Notes: generated by a model not told the origin, from the letters alone. DNA of 64,000 bases from Bacillota bacterium (GCA_023434365.1 JAEYSV010000058.1:49708-113707), one strand, 5' to 3'; positions 27,548-36,813 are shown, counted from the first letter of the stretch. Numbers and translations are program-made.

Positions 27548-27781
27548 ATGAAAAGTAAAAGAATAGTATTTAGATCAGTGAATGACTTGTATCGGTTTAA
27601 CAAAGAGGCTACCAAATGTAAGACAGAAGTGAGAATTAAAACCAAGAGCGGCTTATATGAATTTGACGCAAAAACAATACTTGGATTATTCTTTGTTCTT
27701 CACTTAACAGATGTAGAAGTTTTGTATCACGAAGAAGAGATTGAATTCGATAATTACTTAAATTATATGGAAGCAGCTTAA
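27548..27781 (+). CDS. HPr-like domain protein lacking the phosphorylated histidine
   Basis: 77 aa. Length and pattern fit HPr of the phosphotransferase system: an N-terminal strand and helix (RIVFRSVNDLYRFNKEATK), a middle KTILGLFFVLHL in place of the KSIMG helix, and a C-terminal helix. The His-15 motif is absent (DLYRFN where HARPA is expected) and the Ser-46 site is Thr. It cannot relay phosphate as HPr does, so a regulatory or structural role is inferred. ATG 27548 has correct spacing to AAAGGAG; the ATG at 27542 is too close. Confidence 0.65.
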   Translation: MKSKRIVFRSVNDLYRFNKEATKCKTEVRIKTKSGLYEFDAKTILGLFFVLHLTDVEVLYHEEEIEFDNYLNYMEAA

Positions 27782-27814
27782 AGGGTTGTCGCACATCAGT
27801 GCGGCACCCTTTTT
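27780..27814 (+). terminator. terminator after the HPr-like gene
   Basis: AAAGGGTTGTCGCAC pairs with GTGCGGCACCCTTT (minor mismatches) and ends in T5, beginning at the stop codon. Confidence 0.8.
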
Positions 27815-27906
27815 AATTCATAGGAGCGTGTCCTATGAATTAAAACCCTCCGGGGGATGCACATGACGCGTATATGGAAGTTTGTCACTATCGTGACAGC
27901 GCGTCA
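27815..27906. repeat. nested palindrome cluster
   Basis: Directly after the terminator come AATTCATAGGA/TCCTATGAATT (27815-27841), then TGACGCG (27864-27870) with CGCGTCA (27900-27906) enclosing TGTCAC/GTGACA (27883-27898). It is unusually GC-rich for this genome and non-coding. A related CATAGGA...TCCTAT palindrome occurs near 24961. It may be a dispersed palindromic repeat or an RNA leader element of the downstream serine hydrolase gene. Confidence 0.5.
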
Positions 27907-28047
27907 GCGCTAGAGTCTGGCTCAACTTTTTACCCTTGTTTTTGCTTTAGGATTTGGTATAATATAAAAATACCACTTTTTGCCATGTTTATATGCAAAC
28001 AAAATGCGGTAGTTACTTACTATTCTTTTTGCAAAGGGGGCAAATTA

Positions 28048-29217
28048 ATGAACGTGCATGTTGGTGCAGTACCATATACTGCGAAAGAAGCAGACTACTA
28101 TGAGGGTCGTCTTAATGTTTTAAATCAACATTTTCAAACGATGATTGAAAAGAAAGAGCTGTTATCCGGTAGTTATTGCCTTTCTCATAAGGGAAAGGTA
28201 TTCGCGAATAACTCAATGGGATACTTTAGTTATGAAGAGGACGAAAGAGAGTTTCAGCCAGATACTATCTTTATGTTAGCATCGATTACGAAGACTTTTA
28301 CAGCGGTTGCTATAGCAAAGTTAGTGGAGGACGGAAAAATACGATATGATCAAACCGTAGGAGAGATAATTGAAGAGTTCAGCGAAAAACCATTTGATGA
28401 AGTAAAGATTATTCATTTGCTGACTCATACTTCGGGGTTGTTGTGTAATGAAGGAAGTGCCAATCCTTATGCTTCTTCAGTTTACGAATTAATTGACTGG
28501 GAGAATCCAAAAGACTGGATTAAGGCTATCAGAAAACATGGTTTTGAGTGTAAACCAGGGGAACAATGGCATTATAATTCAATGGGATTTACTCTACTTG
28601 GTGAGATTATCTCAAGAGTGAGTGGACAATTTGCCAATGACTATATTATGGATCAGATTATTAAGCCTCTGGGAATGAAAGATACCAGATTTTTTAGACA
28701 TAAGGAGTTCTTGAACCGATACAATATCCGGACGCCAGAGGATAAAGAACGGCTCGAAAAAATTGCAGCATGTCAGAATGAAGAAGAGTTAATGAGCATT
28801 GCAGATACGATTATTCCTGGAACAGCAGGCAGATTGTATTCTACTTGTAGTGATTTGAACATTTTTGGGCAAATGATTGTGAACTATGGTACTTATAATG
28901 GGATAAGAATACTTGGTCGCAAGGCTGTGGAGTGCATTAAACGAATTCATACATCTGGTCAGGAGAAAGACTATTGTTGGGGCAGAACCGGAATTCCACA
29001 TCCTTATGGTGCCGGGTTTGATATGACAATTGCCTATGGATTAGAACAAGTTGTGACACCTGGTAGCCTCGTGCATGAAGGATTTGGTACCTGCAGCCTG
29101 ATGATTGACTTCGAGGAAAAGTTTGTAGCTACCTGGGCAGTGCAGTTTAGAGGTTCTGACTGGTATATTCATAGTCTACGTAATGTGGCATCCATTATGT
29201 GGTCTGGAATACTATAG
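28048..29217 (+). CDS. serine hydrolase, class C beta-lactamase / DD-peptidase family
   Basis: 389 aa, no signal peptide, so probably cytoplasmic. The nucleophile motif SxxK is SITK in LASITKTFTAVA. The second motif is YNS (WHYNSMGFTLLGE) rather than YSN, and the third is HEG (LVHEGFG). Such proteins include esterases and D-amino-acid peptidases. The frame stays open upstream to 27874, but ATG 28048 follows AAAGGGGG and begins the conserved part. The ABC-2 exporter genes start 27 bp downstream, suggesting an operon in which it may modify the exported compound. Confidence 0.85.
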   Translation: MNVHVGAVPYTAKEADYYEGRLNVLNQHFQTMIEKKELLSGSYCLSHKGKVFANNSMGYFSYEEDEREFQPDTIFMLASITKTFTAVAIAKLVEDGKIRYDQTVGEIIEEFSEKPFDEVKIIHLLTHTSGLLCNEGSANPYASSVYELIDWENPKDWIKAIRKHGFECKPGEQWHYNSMGFTLLGEIISRVSGQFANDYIMDQIIKPLGMKDTRFFRHKEFLNRYNIRTPEDKERLEKIAACQNEEELMSIADTIIPGTAGRLYSTCSDLNIFGQMIVNYGTYNGIRILGRKAVECIKRIHTSGQEKDYCWGRTGIPHPYGAGFDMTIAYGLEQVVTPGSLVHEGFGTCSLMIDFEEKFVATWAVQFRGSDWYIHSLRNVASIMWSGIL

Positions 29218-29244
29218 GTCTTTCGTATTGTTAAAGGAGTTCGT

Positions 29245-30075
29245 ATGAAAAAAATGTTACATAGACTTCGTCACCGTCTGGCAGTAGCCAGGGCGGTGGC
29301 GATTGTTACTTATAAAGAGTGGAGTGCTTATCGTACTCATTCTATGGTTTCCATTCTGGTGGGACCGGTGTATTTTATCGTACAGTACTTTATATGGAAC
29401 GCAGTATATGGTCAGGGAGATGTGATTAATGGCATGGAACTGAATCAAATGCTGCGCTATTTTGGTGTCTCCACCTTAATCGGTTATATTACGATGGATT
29501 TTGCAGACTGGAATCTACAGATGTTAGTTCGAACCGGCAAGTTCTTAACCTTCCAGTTAAGACCAATTCATCACCGCTTCTTTGCCTTTTCACAAAAATT
29601 AGGGCATCGCGTGCTTGGATTAATTGTTGAGTTCATTCCTTGCTTACTCATTTTCCAGTTTATCTTTCGAATAGACATCTTGCCGTATCATGTGGGATAC
29701 AGCATATTATCGATTATGCTGGCATTTTTAATGACTTTTTATATTAACTATTGTCTAGGTCTGACAGCATTCTGGCTGGTACAGGCGGCTGGAGTCAGAG
29801 ATGTATTTCAGGTATTATCAAGGGTCTTTGCTGGTGGATTGATACCATTGGTGTTCTTTCCGGAGATTATGCAAAAAGCACTGTTTTTTCTACCATTTCA
29901 ATATACCATTTATGTTCCGGCAATGGTGTCCGCAGGGCATTACCAGCTTGCTGACATTACAATGAGCATCCCGCAGATTGTAGGAATCCAGGCGATTGCT
30001 GTAGTGATTACCATGATACTCAGTGAAGTGTTATATCGTCGTTCATTACACCGGTTTACGGCAGCAGGAGGTTGA
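29245..30075 (+). CDS. ABC-2 type exporter permease (COG4587-like)
   Basis: 276 aa, six membrane segments, cytoplasmic basic N-terminus. The pattern YKEWSAYRTHSMVSILVGPV and VRTGKFLTFQLRPIHHRFF matches the ABC-2 permease group found in a fixed trio with a DUF990-type permease and a COG4586-type ATPase, as here. ATG 29245 has AAAGGAG before it. The substrate of this exporter family is not established. Confidence 0.85.
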   Translation: MKKMLHRLRHRLAVARAVAIVTYKEWSAYRTHSMVSILVGPVYFIVQYFIWNAVYGQGDVINGMELNQMLRYFGVSTLIGYITMDFADWNLQMLVRTGKFLTFQLRPIHHRFFAFSQKLGHRVLGLIVEFIPCLLIFQFIFRIDILPYHVGYSILSIMLAFLMTFYINYCLGLTAFWLVQAAGVRDVFQVLSRVFAGGLIPLVFFPEIMQKALFFLPFQYTIYVPAMVSAGHYQLADITMSIPQIVGIQAIAVVITMILSEVLYRRSLHRFTAAGG

Positions 30076-30079
30076 TTAT

Positions 30080-30862
30080 ATGAGAAAATACCTAATCTTG
30101 TGCAAAGAATCCTTACGTATTTCGATAGCAGCAGCAACGACCTATCGTTTGAATTTTATTCTTGGTAGCTTTATTACCTTAGTTAGTAATATTATGTTTC
30201 CTTTGGTGACCTTACTAATCTACCAGACAGGAGTTGCATTTGAGGGCTGGACACTTTATGAGGTGTTGCTGATTCAATCTATCTTTACATTGTCCTCTGG
30301 CCTTTCCCAGATGTTCTTTTACGGAATCGTTTTTAGCACAATGGGGCATGTCAGGGAAGGGACATTAGAAATAGTACTAATCAAACCAGTCAATTGTTTG
30401 TTTTATTTGATGGCGACGACCTTTAATGTGGAAAATGTATCGGTTGTGCTAGGAGGATTAGTATTATTCCTTGTGGCAATCGTTAATGTAGGTACCATCA
30501 CAGCGGTTATGTGGATGCAGTTCGCGATATTATTCATAGCCGGGATTTTAGTTATGTTGGCTATGTCACTATTGATGGCGGCAACATCATTTAAATGGGT
30601 GGCCAACTCAAGAATACCAGAGATGTACTCTAGTATCTTACGATTTGGAATCTATCCGCAGTCTATATTTCCTAAACTATTACAATCAGCCACAGCCTTT
30701 GTGATTCCAGTTGCAATGGTTGGATTTTTTCCAGCCGCATCCTTACTGGGACGCACAGACTTCCTGATGTTTGTTGCAATACTACCTTGTCTCTTGTTCG
30801 TCGGGATAGGGATTACAATTTATCAGAGAATGGTTCGATTATATGAGGGGGTTGGAGGTTGA
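30080..30862 (+). CDS. ABC-2 type exporter permease (DUF990/COG3694-like)
   Basis: 260 aa, six membrane segments. The segment GTLEIVLIKPVNCLFYLMA and the N-terminal YRLNFILGSFITL are typical of the second permease of this trio. It starts 4 bp after the first permease gene and stops 1 bp before the ATPase gene, indicating tight translational coupling. ATG 30080 sits after GGAGG; in-frame starts upstream lie within the previous gene and lack support. Confidence 0.87.
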   Translation: MRKYLILCKESLRISIAAATTYRLNFILGSFITLVSNIMFPLVTLLIYQTGVAFEGWTLYEVLLIQSIFTLSSGLSQMFFYGIVFSTMGHVREGTLEIVLIKPVNCLFYLMATTFNVENVSVVLGGLVLFLVAIVNVGTITAVMWMQFAILFIAGILVMLAMSLLMAATSFKWVANSRIPEMYSSILRFGIYPQSIFPKLLQSATAFVIPVAMVGFFPAASLLGRTDFLMFVAILPCLLFVGIGITIYQRMVRLYEGVGG

Positions 30863-30863
30863 T

Positions 30864-31904
30864 ATGAATCAGATAATAGAAGTTCAAAACTTATGTAGAC
30901 AATATACCACTTATAAGCGTGAAAGTGGGTTTAAAGCAAGTATTAAAAGTTTTTTCCATCGAGAAGAGATTATTGTAGATGCGGTAAAAGACGTTAGTTT
31001 TTCGGTTCCCGAAGGTGATATCATTGGAATTCTTGGGCCGAACGGAGCGGGCAAATCAACAACAATTAAGATGCTAACCGGAACTTTATATCCAACTAGT
31101 GGTGAGATTCAGGTTATGGGTTATACTCCATGGAAGAGTCGTACCAATTATGTAAAAAATATGGGGGCAGTATTCGGACAAAAGAGCCAGTTAGTATTTG
31201 ATATTCCACCGGTTGATAGTTTTTTATTGAATAAAGCAATTTATGATATTGGAAAAGAAGATTATAAAAAACGCTTGAAGAACTTGATTGAGCTTTTAGA
31301 CTTAGGCGATAAAGTAAACCGTCCAACAAGAGTCTTATCACTAGGGGAACGAATGAAATGTGAGTTTATCATGGCTATGTTACATAATCCAGCTATTGTT
31401 TTCTTGGATGAACCAACAATTGGTTTGGATGTTATTGCAAAACAAACAATACGTGACTTTATCAAATCAATGAATGAACAGGGAACGACATTTATTTTAA
31501 CAACGCATGATCTGGATGATGTTGAAAAACTGGCTAAGGATGTTGTAATCATCAATGAAGGACAAAAAGTTTTCGATGGAACCATTGTAAATCTTCGAAG
31601 TAATCTTGGTAACAAGAAGATTGTAGAGCTTGTTACGATTGGAAGATTACCACTTACCTTGCTTGATGAGAAAAAACAAGATGGGAAAGGCGAGTTATAT
31701 ACATTCGGGATAGAAGGAACAAAGGCTTGGAAAGACCACGAGCGTGCTAAGCTGATTGTTGAAGTGGATCTGGATATCATTCCAATCAATCAGTTTTTAG
31801 CAACGCTTGCAGGGATGTGCGAATTTTCAGATATTGCAATTAAGGAACTTCCAATGGAGGATATTATTACAACGATCTATAAAGGAAAAAAAGAGGAATC
31901 CTAA
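30864..31904 (+). CDS. ABC-2 exporter ATPase (COG4586-like)
   Basis: 346 aa. Walker A GPNGAGKSTT, signature LSLGERMKC, Walker B VFLDEPTIGLD, switch LTTHDLDDVEKLA. The N-terminal extension (TTYKRESGFKASIKSFFHRE) and the C-terminal ~100 residues are the marks of the COG4586 group. ATG 30864 follows GGAGG. It ends the operon of serine hydrolase, two permeases and ATPase. Confidence 0.93.
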   Translation: MNQIIEVQNLCRQYTTYKRESGFKASIKSFFHREEIIVDAVKDVSFSVPEGDIIGILGPNGAGKSTTIKMLTGTLYPTSGEIQVMGYTPWKSRTNYVKNMGAVFGQKSQLVFDIPPVDSFLLNKAIYDIGKEDYKKRLKNLIELLDLGDKVNRPTRVLSLGERMKCEFIMAMLHNPAIVFLDEPTIGLDVIAKQTIRDFIKSMNEQGTTFILTTHDLDDVEKLAKDVVIINEGQKVFDGTIVNLRSNLGNKKIVELVTIGRLPLTLLDEKKQDGKGELYTFGIEGTKAWKDHERAKLIVEVDLDIIPINQFLATLAGMCEFSDIAIKELPMEDIITTIYKGKKEES

Positions 31905-31952
31905 TAACAAGAATCAGAAACAAATATCCAATAAAATGTAAATATTCAACTA

Positions 31953-32003
31953 TTGAATATATCGAACATATGTGCTACAATATATTGATAGAACATATAT
32001 TCG
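31953..32003 (+). promoter_or_regulatory. promoter with two LexA-box-like palindromes
   Basis: TTGAAT (31953-31958), 17 bp, TACAAT (31976-31981). Between the boxes lies CGAACATATGTGCT (31963-31976), 12 of 14 matches to the ideal Firmicute LexA palindrome CGAACATATGTTCG. Just downstream is AGAACATATATTCG (31990-32003), also 12 of 14. The positions would block polymerase and suit SOS repression. Confidence 0.55.
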
Positions 32004-32017
32004 AAAGAAGTGAGCCG

Positions 32018-33529
32018 ATGTATATCCAGAATGAAATGTCAATTGAAGAGAAGTTAGCGATTTTATCCGATGCGGCAAAGTATGATGTGGCCTGTACTTC
32101 TAGTGGTGTTGATCGTAAGGGTGATGGACAGGGAATGGGGAATTCGGTAGCCTGTGGAATCTGTCATACCTTTGCCTCGGATGGGCGCTGTATTTCCCTT
32201 CTTAAGATTCTTTTTTCCAATGAGTGTATATTTGATTGCAAATATTGTCAGAACCGTTCTAGTAATGATGTGAAGAGAGCCTCTTTTTCGCCGGAGGAAG
32301 TATGTGATCTGACAATGGAATTTTATAAACGTAATTATATAGAGGGCCTATTTTTAAGCTCCGGTATTATGGTGAGTCCAGATTATACGATGGAGCAGAT
32401 TTACAGGGCCCTTGTTTTGCTACGCTATCAACACCGTTTTAACGGTTATATTCATGTCAAAGCGATACCTGGAGCAGATCCTGTTTTAATTGAGAAGACT
32501 GGTTGGCTTGCTGACCGTATGAGTGTGAATCTGGAGCTGCCAACCGCAGAAAGTCTGCAAAAACTGGCTCCTCACAAGAATCGCAAGAATATCTTAAAGC
32601 CAATGCGACAGATTCAGTTAGGGATTCATGAAAGCAAGGAAAATGGTCCTAGATTACTTACCGGTTCCGGCGATGATATCATTGTACATCAGCGTGGCCG
32701 AGAGGAGATTCGGGAAGAGATTTTATACACTACGAAAACCAGCACCCTTTCGAATCAGTTTTTACTGGAGGAAAAGGAAGGGATTGTACTGCCAGGAAGC
32801 AACCGCCCAGGTCGTAATGGTTTGCTGAGTCCGTATAAGAAGAAAGCGAAGTTTGTTCCAGCTGGACAAAGTACGCAGATGATTATTGGAGCAACACCCG
32901 AGACTGATTATCAATTAATCAAGGTTGCGGAGAGCCTATATGGCAAGTTTGACTTAAAGAGAGTGTTTTATAGTGGATATATTGCAATTAACGAAGATGT
33001 CAATCTGCCATCGCTTGACACAAAACCGCCGATGTTACGAGAACATCGTTTATATCAGGCTGACTGGCTGATGCGTTTTTACGGCTTTGAGGCTAACGAA
33101 ATATTAAGTGAGGACAAACCTCACTTTAATGTATTACTAGACCCTAAGTGTAACTGGGCGATGAATCATCTGGAGATGTTTCCTCTAGAGGTGAATAAAG
33201 CAGACTATTATAAACTGTTACGTGTACCGGGAATCGGAGTGAAGAGTGCTCAGAGAATTATTCGAGCAAGAAAGACGGCAGTACTTGATTTTAATGACCT
33301 CAAAAAACTTGGCGTGGTATTAAAGCGAGCTCTATATTTTATTACCTGTAAGGGAAAAATGATGTATTCTGTCAAAATTGATGAGGACTACATTATGCGT
33401 AACATGCTAGATATGAAAGATAAGAAATTGATACAGTTAGAGGATGTGAATACCTTTAAGCAGCTTTCGTTATTTGATACAGGTTTTTTGGATAATTTAA
33501 AAGCAGCGAATAAGCAGATATCTTCTTAG
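32018..33529 (+). CDS. radical SAM protein of putative DNA modification/repair family (TIGR03916-like)
   Basis: 503 aa. The [4Fe-4S] motif CxxxCxxC is Cys70, Cys74, Cys77 (ECIFDCKYCQN), preceded by a conserved cysteine-containing region (VACTSSG, VACGICHTF). A C-terminal helix-hairpin-helix (LRVPGIGVKSAQRIIRARK) indicates DNA binding. This is the family almost always paired with a TIGR03915 protein and linked to uracil-DNA glycosylase; its reaction is unknown. ATG 32018 follows AAGAAGTGAG. The TIGR03915-like gene follows 31 bp later. Confidence 0.92.
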   Translation: MYIQNEMSIEEKLAILSDAAKYDVACTSSGVDRKGDGQGMGNSVACGICHTFASDGRCISLLKILFSNECIFDCKYCQNRSSNDVKRASFSPEEVCDLTMEFYKRNYIEGLFLSSGIMVSPDYTMEQIYRALVLLRYQHRFNGYIHVKAIPGADPVLIEKTGWLADRMSVNLELPTAESLQKLAPHKNRKNILKPMRQIQLGIHESKENGPRLLTGSGDDIIVHQRGREEIREEILYTTKTSTLSNQFLLEEKEGIVLPGSNRPGRNGLLSPYKKKAKFVPAGQSTQMIIGATPETDYQLIKVAESLYGKFDLKRVFYSGYIAINEDVNLPSLDTKPPMLREHRLYQADWLMRFYGFEANEILSEDKPHFNVLLDPKCNWAMNHLEMFPLEVNKADYYKLLRVPGIGVKSAQRIIRARKTAVLDFNDLKKLGVVLKRALYFITCKGKMMYSVKIDEDYIMRNMLDMKDKKLIQLEDVNTFKQLSLFDTGFLDNLKAANKQISS

Positions 33530-33560
33530 TTATGAATTGGTTAAGGGAGTTGGTGACAGC

Positions 33561-34337
33561 ATGACAGGTACTAATTATATTTATCTGTGTGAAGATAGCA
33601 TTGAAGGCATTTTTACCGCTATATATCAGGCTTGGGCAAGCAAGCATGGCCATAAAAACAATAGAATTCAGATCGATAAAGGGCTAAATTATGAACTCTT
33701 TTGTGAGTATATCCGAGTAGAACCTGACGAAGATCTCGCGATGAAGGTGACAAAATCCATTCGTAAACAATTAGGAAGTGAAGTATATGAAGCAGTATAC
33801 TCTACAGCAATGTCTGATCATGAAGGAAAGGAAGATGTACTGTATCGTTTTTTGATCATTGCCTTTCATGTTGGTCCCTCCGTTATCGATATGCTGAGTG
33901 AAGAGTCAGTGGGTACTGTGATGAAGGTAAGACAGCGCGTCTGGTATGAAAAACACCATTTTCTTGGTTTCTTACGTTTTGAAGAGCTTGAGAATACAAT
34001 TTTATGTAGCCGAATAAGGCCCAAATGTAATATACTTACGTTAGTGGCACCTCATTTTACTGATCGCCTTCAGAATGAGAATTTTATTATTATTGATGAG
34101 GGCAGGCAGATAGCGGTGGTGCATCCGGCAAATAAGAACTGGTTTTTGATGGATGCTGCATTATTGGACGAAGAATACTTGAGTAAAGTATCAGAAAAAG
34201 AAGAGTTGATGAAACAGTCCTTTGCAACATTTGTAGAAAGTATCAGCATTAAGCCAAGAGAGAACAAGAAGCTGCAACGTAATATGTGCCCGCTTCGGTT
34301 CCGTGAATTCATGCCGGAATTTCAAAGTAAAGGATAA
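33561..34337 (+). CDS. probable DNA metabolism protein (TIGR03915 / DUF4130-like)
   Basis: 258 aa. It begins TNYIYLCEDSIEGIFTAIYQAW, which fits the family, and contains RFEELENTILCSRIRPKCNI. In other bacteria the domain may be fused to a uracil-DNA glycosylase; here it stands alone and no glycosylase is in the window. It is the standard partner of the upstream radical SAM protein. ATG 33561 is chosen; a TTG at 33537 is in frame but less well placed. Its stop lies 6 bp before the GTPase start, whose ribosome site is inside this gene. Confidence 0.88.
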   Translation: MTGTNYIYLCEDSIEGIFTAIYQAWASKHGHKNNRIQIDKGLNYELFCEYIRVEPDEDLAMKVTKSIRKQLGSEVYEAVYSTAMSDHEGKEDVLYRFLIIAFHVGPSVIDMLSEESVGTVMKVRQRVWYEKHHFLGFLRFEELENTILCSRIRPKCNILTLVAPHFTDRLQNENFIIIDEGRQIAVVHPANKNWFLMDAALLDEEYLSKVSEKEELMKQSFATFVESISIKPRENKKLQRNMCPLRFREFMPEFQSKG

Positions 34338-34343
34338 GTGCAT

Positions 34344-36341
34344 ATGAATAAGACATTTGGTGTACTGGCTCATGTAGATGCTGGGAAAACAACCTTTTGT
34401 GAACAGTTATTATATCATACCAATGTAACAGGCAAGCGCGGCAGGGTTGATCATAAAGACGCTTTTATGGATTCTCATCAGATTGAAAAGGAGCGCGGGA
34501 TTACCGTCTTTTCTGATCAGGCGCATTTTGTGTTTGGAGAGGATTCATATTACCTACTAGATACTCCTGGACATGTGGATTTTTCTGGTGAGATGGAGCG
34601 CGTCCTTAGTGTACTTGATTATGCGATTGTAATCGTTAGCGCCGTAGAAGGAGTCCAAGGTCATACAAGACGTATTTGGGAGTTGCTAGAGGATTATCGA
34701 ATTCCGGTATTTTTATTTGTTAATAAAATTGACCGAGTAGGTGCAGATTATAATCGAGTACTAGAGGAGTTAAGAACCAAACTAAGTACGAATATCATTG
34801 ATGCCAGGTCACTGATCGTAGATACGAAGACAAGTGTCATTGCTAGTATTGATGAGAAATTAATAGAAGAAATCGCCAGCCAGAACGAAGCGCTGATGGA
34901 GTATTATTTTGAACATGGATTTGAATCTACTCGCTTTGGAAAGCAACTGATAAACAGTGTAAATGATCGAAGACTCTTTCTTTGTATGGAGGGGAGTGCG
35001 CTAAATGATGAAGGAGTAACCTCCTTTTTTGATGTATTTCATATGCTGACCAGTACACAATACGATTCGAATGCGGTTGATAAACATGAATCATTATTAG
35101 ATGCCTCTTATGTTAAGTCTGAAGATAAAGCGTTAGCTAAGGTTTATAAGATACGATATGATAAAGGGGAACGGTGGACCTTTATTAAAATTCTCGCAGG
35201 ACAACTAAGCGTTCGTGATGAAGTTACTTATTGCCATAATGATAAAAAGGAACAGATAAAAGAGAAAATAAGTGAGATTAGAGTTTATAACGGAGCTCGT
35301 TATACCTCGGTAGTAACAGCTTTGGCCGGGCAAATCTGTGCTTTAAAGGGGATAACTTCCTTACTTCCTTTGCATGGTAAGATTGTACCAAGTCTGAAAG
35401 CAAAGGTGGAATATGAGGCAAAAACTCCGATTCAGGAGATTCTTAGCACATTTCGTATTCTGGAAGCAGAAGAACCTCTTCTTTCTGTTAACTATGAAGA
35501 AAGTATTAAACAGTTGGAAATCATGATTATGGGACCAATTCAGTTAGAAGTAATCAAGGAGTTAGTACGAGAACGATTTGGATACAATGTTAGCTTTTCC
35601 AGACCAGAAGTTTTATATAGAGAAACAATAGGACAGCCGGTCAAAGGATATGGCCATTATGAGCCACTCAGACACTATGCTGAGGTAGCACTACTCTTAG
35701 AGCCTACTGAAAGAGGTAGCGGAATTTCATTTTGCAGTAATTGTCATGTAGATACACTAAGTTTGAATTATCAACGTCTGATTGAGTCGCATGTTTTTGA
35801 GAAGAAGCATAAAGGAATCTTACTTGGAGCACCTCTAACCGATGTGAAAATTACCCTGATAGATGGTCGTGCACATTTGAAGCATACCGAAGGTGGTGAC
35901 TTTCGGGAAGCTACGTACCGGGCAATCCGGCAAGGTCTAGAAAAAGCAGTGAATATTGTACTAGAGCCGTATTACCGTTTTGTCATCAGTGTGGAACCAG
36001 ATTTGCTGGGGCGAGTGATGGCTGACATTACAAAATACAGTGGCACCTTTTTGCCACCTTCGATTGGAGTAAGTAGTGCGGAAGTGATAGGGAGAGGACC
36101 CGTTGCAACCTTTATGGACTATTCCATGGAGCTTGCCGCGTTCAGTAAAGGAAAAGGGTCAATAGCTTTTTATTTTGAGGGTTATGATAGTTGTCATAAT
36201 CAAGAGGAAGTAACCGCGCGCATAGCCTATGATAAAGGAGCAGATGTCACCAATACTTCTGCAAGTGTCTTCTGCGCCAAGGGGGCTGGATTTTTGGTTA
36301 CTTGGGAGGAAGCCGAAAATTATATGCATACGTTAAAATAG
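34344..36341 (+). CDS. TetM-like translational GTPase (EF-G family)
   Basis: 665 aa. G domain motifs: AHVDAGKTT (G1), GITV (G2), DTPGHVDF (G3), NKID (G4). EF-G-like domains follow, including a C-terminal domain V (PDLLGRVMADITKYSG). Length and N-terminus fit the ribosomal-protection group (TetM about 640 aa) better than EF-G (about 690). Whether it confers tetracycline resistance cannot be said; many clostridial homologues are chromosomal and untested. ATG 34344 has AAAGGA at 8 nt. It is the last gene of the radical SAM operon. Confidence 0.9.
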   Translation: MNKTFGVLAHVDAGKTTFCEQLLYHTNVTGKRGRVDHKDAFMDSHQIEKERGITVFSDQAHFVFGEDSYYLLDTPGHVDFSGEMERVLSVLDYAIVIVSAVEGVQGHTRRIWELLEDYRIPVFLFVNKIDRVGADYNRVLEELRTKLSTNIIDARSLIVDTKTSVIASIDEKLIEEIASQNEALMEYYFEHGFESTRFGKQLINSVNDRRLFLCMEGSALNDEGVTSFFDVFHMLTSTQYDSNAVDKHESLLDASYVKSEDKALAKVYKIRYDKGERWTFIKILAGQLSVRDEVTYCHNDKKEQIKEKISEIRVYNGARYTSVVTALAGQICALKGITSLLPLHGKIVPSLKAKVEYEAKTPIQEILSTFRILEAEEPLLSVNYEESIKQLEIMIMGPIQLEVIKELVRERFGYNVSFSRPEVLYRETIGQPVKGYGHYEPLRHYAEVALLLEPTERGSGISFCSNCHVDTLSLNYQRLIESHVFEKKHKGILLGAPLTDVKITLIDGRAHLKHTEGGDFREATYRAIRQGLEKAVNIVLEPYYRFVISVEPDLLGRVMADITKYSGTFLPPSIGVSSAEVIGRGPVATFMDYSMELAAFSKGKGSIAFYFEGYDSCHNQEEVTARIAYDKGADVTNTSASVFCAKGAGFLVTWEEAENYMHTLK

Positions 36342-36463
36342 ATTTGCTTGTATATTATTAGAAATATTCTTAAATTTTTCCAATTTAATTTATTTTTATG
36401 AATAAACCTTTTTCTGTGTGGAATACTAAACTCGTAATTCAACATTAGTAGGAGGAGAATTCT

Positions 36464-36796
36464 ATGAAAAAACGTATTATGGCTCTTGTAGCAGTGTTAA
36501 GTTTGTCTTTACTTACAATAACTGGTTGTGCTAATAATGGTGGTACTGCAACTCCAACACCATCACCGGTGTTATCACCTTCACCAGAAGCATCACCATC
36601 ACCTGAGACATCTCCATCTCCTGAGACATCTCCATCTCCAGCAGCAGGACAAGATACAAACAATACTGGAACTGAGGTTCCTGGTGGCGCAGGTACTGCA
36701 ACCGAAGGAACTGGCGACGCTGGTAACAATGGCAGTGTAAATGATACTTCTACACCAGAAGCTGATGCAATTAATGAAACACCAGCTGCACAATAA
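36464..36796 (+). CDS. small lipoprotein with Ser-Pro repeat region
   Basis: 110 aa. A signal peptide (KKRIMALVAVLSLSLLTIT) ends in a lipobox LTITGC with Cys22. The mature protein is low-complexity: SPSPE/TSPSPE repeats at about 33-58, then Gly/Thr/Asn-rich. It has no folded domain I recognise; a wall-spanning spacer or surface protein is plausible. AGGAGG precedes ATG 36464. Alternative frames over the repeats are shadows. Confidence 0.8.
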   Translation: MKKRIMALVAVLSLSLLTITGCANNGGTATPTPSPVLSPSPEASPSPETSPSPETSPSPAAGQDTNNTGTEVPGGAGTATEGTGDAGNNGSVNDTSTPEADAINETPAAQ

Positions 36797-36813
36797 CACA
36801 TCGTGTTAAGAAT

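Noticed and set aside
27874..28047. N-terminal extension of the serine hydrolase
   Set aside because: The extra codons lie in the palindrome cluster, lack a ribosome site, and AAAGGGGG stands before ATG 28048.
34344..36341. Calling the GTPase a tetracycline-resistance gene
   Set aside because: Family membership is clear, but many chromosomal homologues are untested and no resistance-element context is present.
36528..36740. His/Leu-rich alternative frame in the lipoprotein gene
   Set aside because: It is a shifted reading of the Ser-Pro repeats with no ribosome site; the lipoprotein frame has signal peptide and lipobox.
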